Position numbers and translations under genes: made by a program. 64,000 nucleotides of DNA from Pseudomonas sp. ML96. Lineage in GTDB: Bacteria; Pseudomonadota; Gammaproteobacteria; Pseudomonadales; Pseudomonadaceae. Every line of letters begins with the position of its first letter. Within the stretch, counting starts at the first letter, position 1. Under the pieces are notes generated by a model that did not search any database, was not told the origin of the DNA, and worked only from the letters and a program-made list of their open reading frames with translations. The stretch is taken from positions 90,621 through 154,620 of the forward strand of contig NZ_JPMY01000036.1 of the NCBI RefSeq assembly GCF_000761545.1, written 5' to 3'. Shown piece after piece: positions 25,774-34,046 of the stretch.

Positions 25774-26768
25774 GTAACTACGTAGTCCTCGTAATAGCGC
25801 CAACCTCTTCCGGCAACAACCGTGGGTAGCTCAGGCGTGGAGGCATCTAGATAGAACTCAATGCTGAGCTTGGCCTCGTTGTAACCAAACGCTGCACGCA
25901 GCGAGGTGCTGCTGGAAAAGCGAGGATTGATTTCCAACAAATATGGAATTTCATGATCGAAACGAAATTGATAATTCGTGGGGCCCAGCGGCTTGAAATG
26001 CTTAGCCAGCCGATTTACTTCATCTCTGAGCTGAGTATTGGTAACAACTTCTGCAAATTGAGTATTGCCAGCTACGGATAATTTACGACGGAAAATAATG
26101 GGGGGTAACGTTTCACCATTACCAAGACCAAACGCACCTACAGTAAACTCCATGTCGTCGTTATCCAAAAATTTCTGGATCAGAAAATTTTTGTCGACTT
26201 TGTGCGTCCAGTAGGAAAAATCTGCTTCGCTCTCGATTTTAACAATTCCACGTGAGCCATTTCCACGGCGCGGCTTCAGCAAAAAGGGGCCAGGGCCTAG
26301 TTCTTCCTGGCAAGCATGCCAAGAACGTGCGAGTGTAGCTGGAATACGGGGAAAACCATTCTCTGCCAATAGCTGCCCAAACGTCCATTTGTCAGCAGAC
26401 TGCTCAATCAACAGCCTGTTATTAAGCACAATCTTAGTTCCGCTCTCTTCGACCGCCGCGCAGTTTTCAACAAGAAACTGAACATCCACTTCAAGTCCTG
26501 GAAGCACAATATCTACTGCTTCCTTTAAAATAAGACTCTGCCAAAACCGCAGATACTCGATAGACGACTCTTCACATCTTGGTTTGGCGTAAAAACTATC
26601 GCATAGGGATGGCCCCAGACCTTCGGTATTTCGATCAATGCCGATAATACGAATGTCCCTGTTTATAGCTCGCAGCGACTTGATAATGCCTTGACCGATG
26701 ATGGCACCAACACCCGTAACCAATGCAGTGAGTGGGCCTTCGACAACTCCGTCTTCAATGCGGCTCAT
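25770..26768 (-). CDS. ATP-grasp ligase-like protein
   Basis: 332 residues with the layout of the carbamoyl-phosphate-synthase-type ATP-grasp. The pre-ATP-grasp Rossmann domain has TGVGAIIGQGIIKSL and IIGIDRNTEG. The central domain has FLLKPRRGNGSRG (phosphate loop) and LIQKFLDNDDMEF. The metal-binding end is LLEINPRFSSSTSL. The family forms acyl-phosphate intermediates and couples a carboxylate to an amine or thiol. In this operon it may build an amide or amino-acid substituent on the amino sugar made by the DegT enzyme; that is inference. Coupled by ATGA on both sides. Confidence 0.85.
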   Translation of the reverse strand: MSRIEDGVVEGPLTALVTGVGAIIGQGIIKSLRAINRDIRIIGIDRNTEGLGPSLCDSFYAKPRCEESSIEYLRFWQSLILKEAVDIVLPGLEVDVQFLVENCAAVEESGTKIVLNNRLLIEQSADKWTFGQLLAENGFPRIPATLARSWHACQEELGPGPFLLKPRRGNGSRGIVKIESEADFSYWTHKVDKNFLIQKFLDNDDMEFTVGAFGLGNGETLPPIIFRRKLSVAGNTQFAEVVTNTQLRDEVNRLAKHFKPLGPTNYQFRFDHEIPYLLEINPRFSSSTSLRAAFGYNEAKLSIEFYLDASTPELPTVVAGRGWRYYEDYVVT

Positions 26769-27643
26769 AAGACATCTACAGGACCGAACCCTGCGCCCCC
26801 TGTCTGCTCCTTGATCATGCGGATACCCGCGTCAAGATTGATCCGGGGAGAACCGCCAAGGGCAGTATAAGCTTGCTGCGAGTCTGGAAAAACGACCTTG
26901 CGAAAGGGCTGCTTTTCTTCGGCATGGACTATTTTTCCACCCGCTGCAAATGTGCCATAGGCGATCTCGGCAATTTCATCACAGGTGTAGGATTCAGGGT
27001 GGACGATATTAAGCACCCCAGTCAGGTTGCGATCCATGGCACGAATCATGAAATCAGCCGCATCACTGACGTGGATGAAATTTCTCACCCCTTCTGACTT
27101 GGGCATGCGCAGGTCCATACCTCTTGCCGCATATGCAACAATACGTCCAAACCAGGGCTGGTGTTTACAGCAAAGACCCTGCGTGTCGTAAATCTGAGAA
27201 AAACGCAGACTGCAGAAGCGAATGCCTTCCCTACGTAACGACCAGGAAAAAATCTGCTCGGCAAGCCCTTTGCTCAATCCGTACGAGTTAGCGTTATCTG
27301 GGTCCGCTTGTTCATAGGAAGAAGATACTGAACCTGCGTATAAGACAGAGCGGGCTCCCAATGATTTGGCCAACGCACAAATCGCCCACGCTGAAACGGT
27401 ATTCACGCTGAAGTTCTCACTGACACCCTGCTCACTGTCCGAGGAAAAACTGGCGGCACAGTGAAATACGGTATCAACTACTCGCCCCTCAATTTCGGGA
27501 ATAACAGGAGCATTGAGGTCGAAGAAGAGATCATCATCCAGGGATCGGCCGGCGGTAAAAACAGCGACTCCGCGTGCATTCAACTGTTCGCAGAGCTGCG
27601 CACCTAGCATTGAGCGCGAACCGATCACCAAAGCCGACTTCAT
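26765..27643 (-). CDS. NAD-dependent epimerase/dehydratase (sugar SDR)
   Basis: 292 residues. MKSALVIGSRSMLGAQLCE carries a degenerate nucleotide loop (GSRSMLG, lacking the full Gly-x-x-Gly-x-x-Gly). LYAGSVSSSYE and YGLSKGLAEQIF supply the Ser and Tyr-x-x-x-Lys of the active site, and VRNFIHVSDAADFM is a typical later segment. It could be the ketoreductase or epimerase finishing the CDP-linked sugar. ATGA overlaps upstream and downstream tie it to the methyltransferase and ATP-grasp genes. The start at 27643 was chosen from the overlap. Confidence 0.83.
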   Translation of the reverse strand: MKSALVIGSRSMLGAQLCEQLNARGVAVFTAGRSLDDDLFFDLNAPVIPEIEGRVVDTVFHCAASFSSDSEQGVSENFSVNTVSAWAICALAKSLGARSVLYAGSVSSSYEQADPDNANSYGLSKGLAEQIFSWSLRREGIRFCSLRFSQIYDTQGLCCKHQPWFGRIVAYAARGMDLRMPKSEGVRNFIHVSDAADFMIRAMDRNLTGVLNIVHPESYTCDEIAEIAYGTFAAGGKIVHAEEKQPFRKVVFPDSQQAYTALGGSPRINLDAGIRMIKEQTGGAGFGPVDVL

Positions 27644-28359
27644 TGCGCAGACGCCTCGATGAGTAGCCCAACGCACAAGGCTGGAAACTCAATGCCAACC
27701 CGCAGCATCGCTTGCAAGTTTGCTTCAAAGTCAGGCACGGTCTTAAGAACCCCCAAAGGCAAAGGCTTCAAATAAATGCCTTCCTCATAAGTCACGCAAT
27801 AACCACTTTCAACCAGCTCAGTCTTCAATGTATCCAAGCAATACTGCCGACGATGCCCTAGCGCATGATCATTAGCATTCAAGCTGTAGATATCATCAAT
27901 CAAACCAAGTTCAACACCCAGCCTACGGTTCATCGACTTAGCATTCGGCACAGCGACAAATAACTTTCCGCCTGGCTTAAGAAATTTCCGATAACGGCGG
28001 AGTATCAGCCCTGGATCTTCTACATGCTCCAAGATGAAACCCATTATGATTACGTCAAATTTCTCTTCTGTATCGAAGTCTTCAAAATAGCCAAAAACAA
28101 GGTTGGCTTGAAGGTCAGGATGACCCTCACGGAACTGATCGATAACAACCTGGGAGCCTTCAACCAAAACATGACTATTACACGCTGCGTTGAATGTTCT
28201 TGCGGTAAAGCCGTGACCTATTCCCAATTCCAGCAAGGATTCGCAATGTTCAAATCGCTCCACCATTCGCTTCGGGTACCAGTTAAGAATCAGATCATTT
28301 TCAATGGCTGTAGCCGCATTTGGGCGGTACTCGGAAGATACAGCATCAAGGTCGTTCAT
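27640..28359 (-). CDS. SAM-dependent methyltransferase, class I
   Basis: 239 residues. Motif I LLELGIGHGFTAR, then LVEGSQVVIDQF, EKFDVIIMGFILEHVEDPG (post-II region) and LKPGGKLFVAVPNAKS, a complete UbiE/Methyltransf_11-type Rossmann fold. The target is unknown; in this operon an O- or N-methyl group on the modified sugar or its acyl substituent is likely. The ATG at 28359 has GGAGGG upstream and overlaps the WbqC-like stop by ATGA, so the longer in-frame extension is rejected. Confidence 0.83.
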   Translation of the reverse strand: MNDLDAVSSEYRPNAATAIENDLILNWYPKRMVERFEHCESLLELGIGHGFTARTFNAACNSHVLVEGSQVVIDQFREGHPDLQANLVFGYFEDFDTEEKFDVIIMGFILEHVEDPGLILRRYRKFLKPGGKLFVAVPNAKSMNRRLGVELGLIDDIYSLNANDHALGHRRQYCLDTLKTELVESGYCVTYEEGIYLKPLPLGVLKTVPDFEANLQAMLRVGIEFPALCVGLLIEASAQ

Positions 28360-29084
28360 ACGCTCCCTCCAATAAATTTTTTCCAATTTATCGAGCCAGA
28401 TCGAATCTTTTCTCGCCCCTCTTTTCCACAATTGGCTACAAGATCAAGCGCAGACAGATAGGGGGTAAATTCCCCATGTAACTGACTATAGGCAGCGCAC
28501 TGATAGTCCATATATTCGACAGCTATATTGGAGTTCTCGAACAACTCATGTTCCAAGTAATTCTTGGCGCCATGGCCGGTAATATAAACATCGCCACTCA
28601 GTGCACGGACAACATCGTGTACACGCTGGCTGCTAGAACCAGGAATGGCTAATTCTTCGACATCGATCAGTCGGCAAGCAGGATTCAGATCAAAATACTT
28701 CCAAAGTGCAAGCATGGATGCTCTTGCCATCTCAACCAGATTTTGCGCTGGAGAGCTGTGCACCTCGCGGACCAAGGCCAACATGTCATTCACATATGGC
28801 GCATCCTGATAGGCGTTTGCCAGCAGCTCCTGATGTTGCGAACGCCAATCCCGACTGTCGTTTATTTGCACTTCATTGATTCGTTGACCCAGGTGCAGCT
28901 CCCTTAATGGGATAGTCATCCAAACCAGACCTTTTGCGGTTTTGATTTGAACCCTGTTACTAAAGCTGCCTTTGGAAAACTGAACATCGTCATAGTGCAC
29001 AAAAATATCGGCGAGGCAACGCTGTTCCAAGAGACCAACCCATGGAAAATACATCGACTGCGAAATAACAACTCGTACAGACAC
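28356..29084 (-). CDS. WbqC-like family protein
   Basis: 242 residues. VVISQSMYFPWVGLLEQ, IFVHYDDVQFSKGSF and NRVQIKTAKGLVWMTIPL near the N terminus are the signature of the WbqC family, found in O-antigen and capsule loci; its biochemical role is not established to my knowledge. I prefer the GTG at 29084, which has AGGTGG upstream and gives the family-like N terminus. An ATG at 29123 is possible but has no ribosome-binding site. Its presence beside an aminotransferase and an ATP-grasp gene fits a role in modifying an amino sugar (inference). Confidence 0.85.
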   Translation of the reverse strand: MSVRVVISQSMYFPWVGLLEQRCLADIFVHYDDVQFSKGSFSNRVQIKTAKGLVWMTIPLRELHLGQRINEVQINDSRDWRSQHQELLANAYQDAPYVNDMLALVREVHSSPAQNLVEMARASMLALWKYFDLNPACRLIDVEELAIPGSSSQRVHDVVRALSGDVYITGHGAKNYLEHELFENSNIAVEYMDYQCAAYSQLHGEFTPYLSALDLVANCGKEGREKIRSGSINWKKFIGGSV

Positions 29085-29147
29085 TTGCTCACCACCTGCT
29101 GAACTTAGCGGATCGCCCTGCATTTACCACTTGCAGAAAATATAAAA

Positions 29148-30302
29148 CTAAAGAAAAAAGAACGACAAACTTCTTTCTTGCCAGCCTTCGATCTCGGCAA
29201 TATTTGCTTTTGCCACTCGCGGATTCATACCAACCAAAACATGGCTGACCGTATGCGGCATTTGCTCCGGAGCGTAAATCGACTTTTCATTCAATAACGT
29301 GCCTTCCAAGTGCTTGTTTCTGTCGATAAAGCAAACTACGTTAGTCGGGTTAACAAGGGACGAATAAATAAAACTCCCATAAAACCCTGCGCCATAGACC
29401 GCAACTTGTCCGCCGCCGGCATCCTTCTCAAACTGTTGTATGCGGGCGGTGATACCTTGCCAGTAATCGGCCATCCGCTGTGCAGCTACACGTAATTTAT
29501 CGAAGTTGGACACCTGAGTAAGGGTATTTGATGGGGCGGCCAACAGCCGCGCGGTGACTACAAATGCAGCGTCATGGCAGCCATCATCAACAGCAACATC
29601 ACCAAAACCATGTAGCTCAAGCAGCCGAATCAGGGACCCCGCGCTGAAGTGGTTGACATGGTCAGCCACCACGAAATCGGCAAGGTTTTGGTAGACATTG
29701 GGAACAATGAAATAGAATGTTCCGCCCTCTTTCAGCAGCGCTTTGATATTTTCAATGGCTTGATACAGCATCGCCACATGCTCAAGCGCATAAAAGGACA
29801 GAACCACATCCATGCTGCCAGCCCATTCAGCGCTCGGGGTGTGAGTAGACCACTGCGGCATTTTCGGGAAAGTTTTCCAAGACGGGATATAGCGATCGGT
29901 AACATCAAATAGAAATGGCTCAATATCAGGGCGCGCAGACAGTACATTTCTCAGCGTCGGAGACTTGGCGCAGCCATAATCGAGAACTCGCGCACCAACC
30001 GGAAAATCGACTTTACTCAGAAGAGTTGCAGCCTGATGTTCTGCGCGGTAGACAAGCTTTCCATCCACCACTTTATACAGCTGATCAATGTCCTCACTAG
30101 CGGTATTGATTTCGTACTCTTGCGCATAGTACTCGACAAGATTAGGCAACTCGTTTGTCTGCAGATGGCTGCAACCATCGCAAAAATAGACGCGAGTCTT
30201 ACCCTCTATAAGCTTGTTCATTGTCGTTATAGAACGGTCATCCGACGACTCATAGATAGGGGATATAATATTCGCCCTGCAGACATTACAAATTGTGCTC
30301 AT
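29148..30302 (-). CDS. Zinc-binding methyltransferase, C-methyltransferase-like architecture
   Basis: 384 residues in three parts. An N-terminal Cys-x-x-Cys pair (CNVC and CDGC, about 5-45) probably binds zinc. A SAM Rossmann domain follows with VLDYGCAKSPTL and ALEHVAMLYQAIENIKALL. A C-terminal Rossmann-like domain has VAVYGAGFYGSF. The order matches TylC3/NovU/TcaB9-type sugar C-methyltransferases, but where they have YHEHFSY this protein has DHVNHFSAGS, so it may methylate differently or act on another substrate. The ATG at 30302 is preceded by AGGTGAG; a GTG at 30311 overlaps the previous stop but lacks a site. Confidence 0.8.
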   Translation of the reverse strand: MSTICNVCRANIISPIYESSDDRSITTMNKLIEGKTRVYFCDGCSHLQTNELPNLVEYYAQEYEINTASEDIDQLYKVVDGKLVYRAEHQAATLLSKVDFPVGARVLDYGCAKSPTLRNVLSARPDIEPFLFDVTDRYIPSWKTFPKMPQWSTHTPSAEWAGSMDVVLSFYALEHVAMLYQAIENIKALLKEGGTFYFIVPNVYQNLADFVVADHVNHFSAGSLIRLLELHGFGDVAVDDGCHDAAFVVTARLLAAPSNTLTQVSNFDKLRVAAQRMADYWQGITARIQQFEKDAGGGQVAVYGAGFYGSFIYSSLVNPTNVVCFIDRNKHLEGTLLNEKSIYAPEQMPHTVSHVLVGMNPRVAKANIAEIEGWQERSLSFFFL

Positions 30303-30307
30303 CCAAC

Positions 30308-31138
30308 TCACCTAATAAAATTTTGCGGAAATATACTTTCTATCGCGGCGCCTGCAGTAACAGACTCTTTCCAACCTATTGCCATACCAACCGGATCATT
30401 GAAATTAAAAAATCGCGACTGTACAGACCAGCGGGTCCTATCGGAAACATTAAATCCGGATTGGTGAATGGTTAGGTAGTCCATAATAATGAGATCGCCA
30501 GGCTTGGTTAGCGGGGCAACATGCTCGTATTTACTTACGACACACTCTTCATCATGAATGCCAATTTTATAGGCCCCACTTTTCTCACTATAGGCACCGC
30601 CTTTAGTGTATTGACACAAACCGTCCTTGTGCGATCCGGCACACACTATTACCGGCCCCATCTCAAGCGACACCTCAACAAGAGGTGTCCAGAAAACCAA
30701 ACCATCAATACTTTGCGGCTGAAAAATAAACTCCTGATGCCACTGCGATCGATACGCTTCCTCATTAGGGATATCGATCCGTATTCCGTAGCTACCTTTT
30801 CCTATTCCGGCGCTGTCAGTTTTTCGCAAATAACTAAACAGGTGCTCGCTTTCCGGTGCGGAAATTAGCCTGATAAATGCCGGTATTTGCTTTACCAAGT
30901 CATAAACTTCCGCCCCATACACCCTTGACTTGGCAAGCAATTGCAAATAGCCGCTGTCAAAATTACTGCCTTGGAACGGCTCACGCTGCAGCTCAACGCC
31001 ATGACGCTGCGCGACCAGACCAATAATCTGATAAATACCCTTTTGAATCGGAAGAATTTCACGCTCTACGTCATGAAATGCCGGAATAACGCACATTCCG
31101 TACTGCTGAAATTCACGCAAGCTCTCTTCACTTAACAT
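30308..31138 (-). CDS. Phytanoyl-CoA dioxygenase (PhyH) family protein
   Basis: 276 residues. The 2-oxoglutarate/Fe(II) facial triad is visible: WHQEF (His-x-Glu) at about 155, the distal His in DYLTIHQSG, and an Arg in DRTRWSVQSRFF for 2-oxoglutarate. Related enzymes hydroxylate small molecules, including sugars and acyl groups in polysaccharide loci. It may add a hydroxyl to the CDP-sugar or its acyl substituent (inference). It sits 24 bp after the aminotransferase and 5 bp before the next methyltransferase. Composition is AT-rich compared with the flanks. Confidence 0.82.
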   Translation of the reverse strand: MLSEESLREFQQYGMCVIPAFHDVEREILPIQKGIYQIIGLVAQRHGVELQREPFQGSNFDSGYLQLLAKSRVYGAEVYDLVKQIPAFIRLISAPESEHLFSYLRKTDSAGIGKGSYGIRIDIPNEEAYRSQWHQEFIFQPQSIDGLVFWTPLVEVSLEMGPVIVCAGSHKDGLCQYTKGGAYSEKSGAYKIGIHDEECVVSKYEHVAPLTKPGDLIIMDYLTIHQSGFNVSDRTRWSVQSRFFNFNDPVGMAIGWKESVTAGAAIESIFPQNFIR

Positions 31139-31162
31139 TAGATACCCTCACAACAATTGATG

Positions 31163-32278
31163 TTAGCACGCAACGGCTGTGAGCGATTTTCTTATATGCA
31201 TAGAAACACGAACAACATCCTCGCTAGATAGATCATGATAACTAGGAAGATTTAGAGCCATTTCGGGAATAGCATAGCTATTTATATTTTCTGGCTTACT
31301 TTCAAACATAGATAAACTGCTCAAAGGCCAAAAAAATACCCGCCCATCAATTCCATCCTCCCTCAGCTCCCGCAAGAGCACTTCTCTATCGAATGAAGCG
31401 CTTCTGTCTACTACAATGGACGGCATCCAAAAGCCATTTATAACGCCTTCCGGCTCAGGGTTCATCGTCAAGGGAAGCCCTGCCAAGTTGGCCACATAAG
31501 CCTCGAATACTCGGCGCTTACCCTGAATTAGGTCTTCAACTCTCTCTATTTGGGCACAACCAATAGCAGCCTGAATATTGGACATTTTGTACTTGAAGCC
31601 CACCATATCCGGCCAGAACTGCTTGCTCTGACTACGGGCCCGACCATGATTGGAGAGGGTCAGAACTTTTTCGTAAAGCTCTGGATCATTGGTAACAAAC
31701 ATCCCACCCTCACCGGTGGTGATCGTTTTGGTTCCATGGAAAGAGAAGGCACCAAAGGCCCCCATGCTCCCAGCTCGCTTTCCGTGGTACTGCGAGCCTA
31801 TTGCCTCTGCAGCATCCTCAATAACCGGAATACCGTGCTTCAGACCTATCTTCAACAAGGCATCCATATCGCATACATTGCCGTAGAGATGGACTGCAAC
31901 GATTGCTTTGGTTCGCGGCGTTATGGCAGCTTCCACCCGAACAGGATCTAAGCACCAAGAGTCGGGCAGAACATCAACAAACACCGGAGTGGCACCGAGC
32001 TGAACAATAGGTGACGCGGTGGCAATCCAGTTGGTATCCGCCATGATCACTTCGTCGCCCGGAGCAATCCCCAGTGCCGCCATGCCCATATGCAGCGCGC
32101 CGGTACAGCTTGACGTCGCGATGGCGTATTTGACACCCAAGTGTTTTTTGAAACCGTTCTCAAACCTGGAGATGTACTCGTAACAATGATCGCCCCAGCC
32201 ATTCTTGGCGGCATCAGTGGCGTACTCAACCTCAAGATCAGTAATGGAGGGCTTGGTGTAGTAAATTCGCTCGCTCAT
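31163..32278 (-). CDS. DegT/DnrJ/EryC1 sugar aminotransferase
   Basis: PLP-dependent transfer of an amino group, usually from glutamate, to a keto-sugar nucleotide. 371 residues. TSSCTGALHMGMAALG is the cofactor phosphate-binding loop, VIEDAAEAIGS carries the PLP-pyridine Asp, and FHGTKTITTGEGGM carries the Schiff-base Lys. It resembles perosamine-synthase-type C4 aminotransferases. Its substrate is probably the C-methylated CDP-4-keto-6-deoxyhexose made by the preceding genes, giving a branched 4-amino sugar (inference). Start 32278 from the ATGA overlap with the C-methyltransferase; the 15 residues before it are not family-like. Confidence 0.93.
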   Translation of the reverse strand: MSERIYYTKPSITDLEVEYATDAAKNGWGDHCYEYISRFENGFKKHLGVKYAIATSSCTGALHMGMAALGIAPGDEVIMADTNWIATASPIVQLGATPVFVDVLPDSWCLDPVRVEAAITPRTKAIVAVHLYGNVCDMDALLKIGLKHGIPVIEDAAEAIGSQYHGKRAGSMGAFGAFSFHGTKTITTGEGGMFVTNDPELYEKVLTLSNHGRARSQSKQFWPDMVGFKYKMSNIQAAIGCAQIERVEDLIQGKRRVFEAYVANLAGLPLTMNPEPEGVINGFWMPSIVVDRSASFDREVLLRELREDGIDGRVFFWPLSSLSMFESKPENINSYAIPEMALNLPSYHDLSSEDVVRVSMHIRKSLTAVAC

Positions 32279-33498
32279 TTTACCTCCAGACCGGGAACTA
32301 CTGTGGCGTACAGCCCGCCCCACTCTCTGATGTAATTAGTTTGCTGCATCACTTCGCTAGCAATATTCCACGGCAAGATGACAACTACATCCGGCCTCTC
32401 TGCTTTTAGTTTTTCTGGCGCATAAATCGGTATGTGACTACCTGGCAGAAATCTCCCTTGCTTAGATGGTGCCGCGTCGCACACAAACTCCAACAGATCT
32501 GGCTTCACGCCAGCATAGTTGAGCAAAGTATTACCTTTGGCTGCAGCTCCATATGCAGCAACTTTTTTTCCCGCACGTTTCTGCTCGATAAGAAAACTCA
32601 ACAAGGTGTTCTTAACCTCATCGGCGCGATGCTGAAAGTCCTGATAGACAGACAAACTCTGTAAACCGGCAGCTACCTCAGCACCTAATACCTTCGCAAC
32701 GGAAGGGGTTTCCGCGAACAAAGCATCCTCATGACAACCAAATACGCGCAGGCTGCCGCCATGGGTCGGCAGCTCATCAACGTCATAAACGCGCAGCCCT
32801 GCAGCAACGAAAATACGCGCGACGGTATACAGCGACAGGTAAGAAAAATGTTCGTGATATACGGTATCGAACTGGGTGTGCTCGATCAGACGCATCAGAT
32901 GCGGAAACTCTAGCGTAATAGTGCCATCAGGCTTCAAGGCAGCCTTCAAGCCACGGGCGAAATCATTTATATCGGGTACATGGGCAAAGACGTTATTGCC
33001 AGCAATCAGATCGGCCTGCCGGCCCTCTTCCGCCAGCCGCCGCCCCAGCCCCTCGCCAAAGAATTCACGCAATACTGGTATACCCAGTTGCTCCGCGGCA
33101 GCTGCAGTGCTGGCTGTGGGTTCCACACCCAAGCAAGGAATATCTTTGGCAACAAAGTTTTTTAATAAATAGCCGTCGTTAGAGGCAACTTCGATAACAA
33201 AGCTATCTAGCCCCAAGCCCAAACGCTGGGTCATGGTCTCGACGTAAGCTGCCGCATGCTTAAGCCAACTCGTAGAAGTCGAGGAAAAGTAGGCATAGTC
33301 TTTGGAGAAGAACAAATCAGCCTGTGCATAGTCTTCCGTTTGCACCAACCAGCAGTGCTTGCACACTTTCAGCTTGAGCGGAAAATAGACTTCAGGCGCG
33401 CTCAGCTCGGTTTTACTGAGGTAAGCATTCGAGGGGGGAGCAAAACCCAGGTCGAGAAAAGTATGAGTTAATGGCTCAGCGCAGTGACGGCAGTTCAT
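32275..33498 (-). CDS. Nucleotide-sugar C3-methyltransferase (YHEH type)
   Basis: 407 residues with the full TcaB9/TylC3/NovU plan: N-terminal zinc fold (CRHC and CKHC), SAM domain with VIEVASNDGYLL and AGNNVFAHVPD, and the catalytic block VYHEHFSYLS, whose Tyr/His/Glu serve C3 deprotonation in structurally studied members. A C-terminal Rossmann-like domain has VAAYGAAAKGNTLL. It transfers methyl from SAM to C3 of a 4-keto sugar nucleotide, making a branched-chain sugar. ATGA overlaps with the epimerase upstream and the aminotransferase downstream put it in the CDP-sugar pathway. Confidence 0.9.
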   Translation of the reverse strand: MNCRHCAEPLTHTFLDLGFAPPSNAYLSKTELSAPEVYFPLKLKVCKHCWLVQTEDYAQADLFFSKDYAYFSSTSTSWLKHAAAYVETMTQRLGLGLDSFVIEVASNDGYLLKNFVAKDIPCLGVEPTASTAAAAEQLGIPVLREFFGEGLGRRLAEEGRQADLIAGNNVFAHVPDINDFARGLKAALKPDGTITLEFPHLMRLIEHTQFDTVYHEHFSYLSLYTVARIFVAAGLRVYDVDELPTHGGSLRVFGCHEDALFAETPSVAKVLGAEVAAGLQSLSVYQDFQHRADEVKNTLLSFLIEQKRAGKKVAAYGAAAKGNTLLNYAGVKPDLLEFVCDAAPSKQGRFLPGSHIPIYAPEKLKAERPDVVVILPWNIASEVMQQTNYIREWGGLYATVVPGLEVK

Positions 33499-34046
33499 AC
33501 ATGAAGTCCAGCAAAGTCATGGGTCAGCAGGGCATGGTTTTGGTCGCGCTGCGATAAGTCTGTAACGGGCAGGGGCCAGCGAATCTTCACCAAGGGGTCA
33601 TCAAAACGAATGGCGCCCTCTGCCTTCGGCTCGTAAAACGCGGTATGTAAATAAAGCAGTTCGCTGTTCGCCTCAAGAACCTGGAAGCCGTGCGCACAGC
33701 CTTCTGGAATAACCACCATGGTGGCGGCCTCGGGACTAAGAATCTCAGCGTGCCACTGTAGAAATGTGGGCGAACCGGCGCGCAGATCCAGTATCACGTC
33801 CCATACGCGCCCTTTCAAACAACGGACCATCTTCATTTCCGCGTGCGGCGAATACTGAAAGTGCATCCCCCGAACAGCGCCCACGGCGTGAGTTCGTGAT
33901 TGGTTGATCTGTACTATATGACGAGCACCCAGCAATGCAGCCAGGCTGCGCTCACAGAACAACCTGCCAAACGCGCCTCGCTCATCTTGAAACGGCAATT
34001 GGGCTGCCACCACTGCACCCGCTATTTTGGTCTCTGTGATATTCAT
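33495..34046 (-). CDS. RmlC-like 3,5-epimerase of a CDP-4-keto sugar
   Basis: 183 residues, cupin epimerase family: DERGAFGRLF, VRGMHFQYSPHAEMK with the catalytic-type His, WDVILDLRAGS, and EGCAHGFQVL. It is well diverged from the RmlC at 2.9-3.4 kb of this window. Lying between rfbG and the C-methyltransferase with ATGA overlaps on both sides, it probably epimerises CDP-4-keto-6-deoxyglucose at C3 and/or C5, which would set an L-configuration if C5 is inverted (inference). Confidence 0.88.
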   Translation of the reverse strand: MNITETKIAGAVVAAQLPFQDERGAFGRLFCERSLAALLGARHIVQINQSRTHAVGAVRGMHFQYSPHAEMKMVRCLKGRVWDVILDLRAGSPTFLQWHAEILSPEAATMVVIPEGCAHGFQVLEANSELLYLHTAFYEPKAEGAIRFDDPLVKIRWPLPVTDLSQRDQNHALLTHDFAGLHV

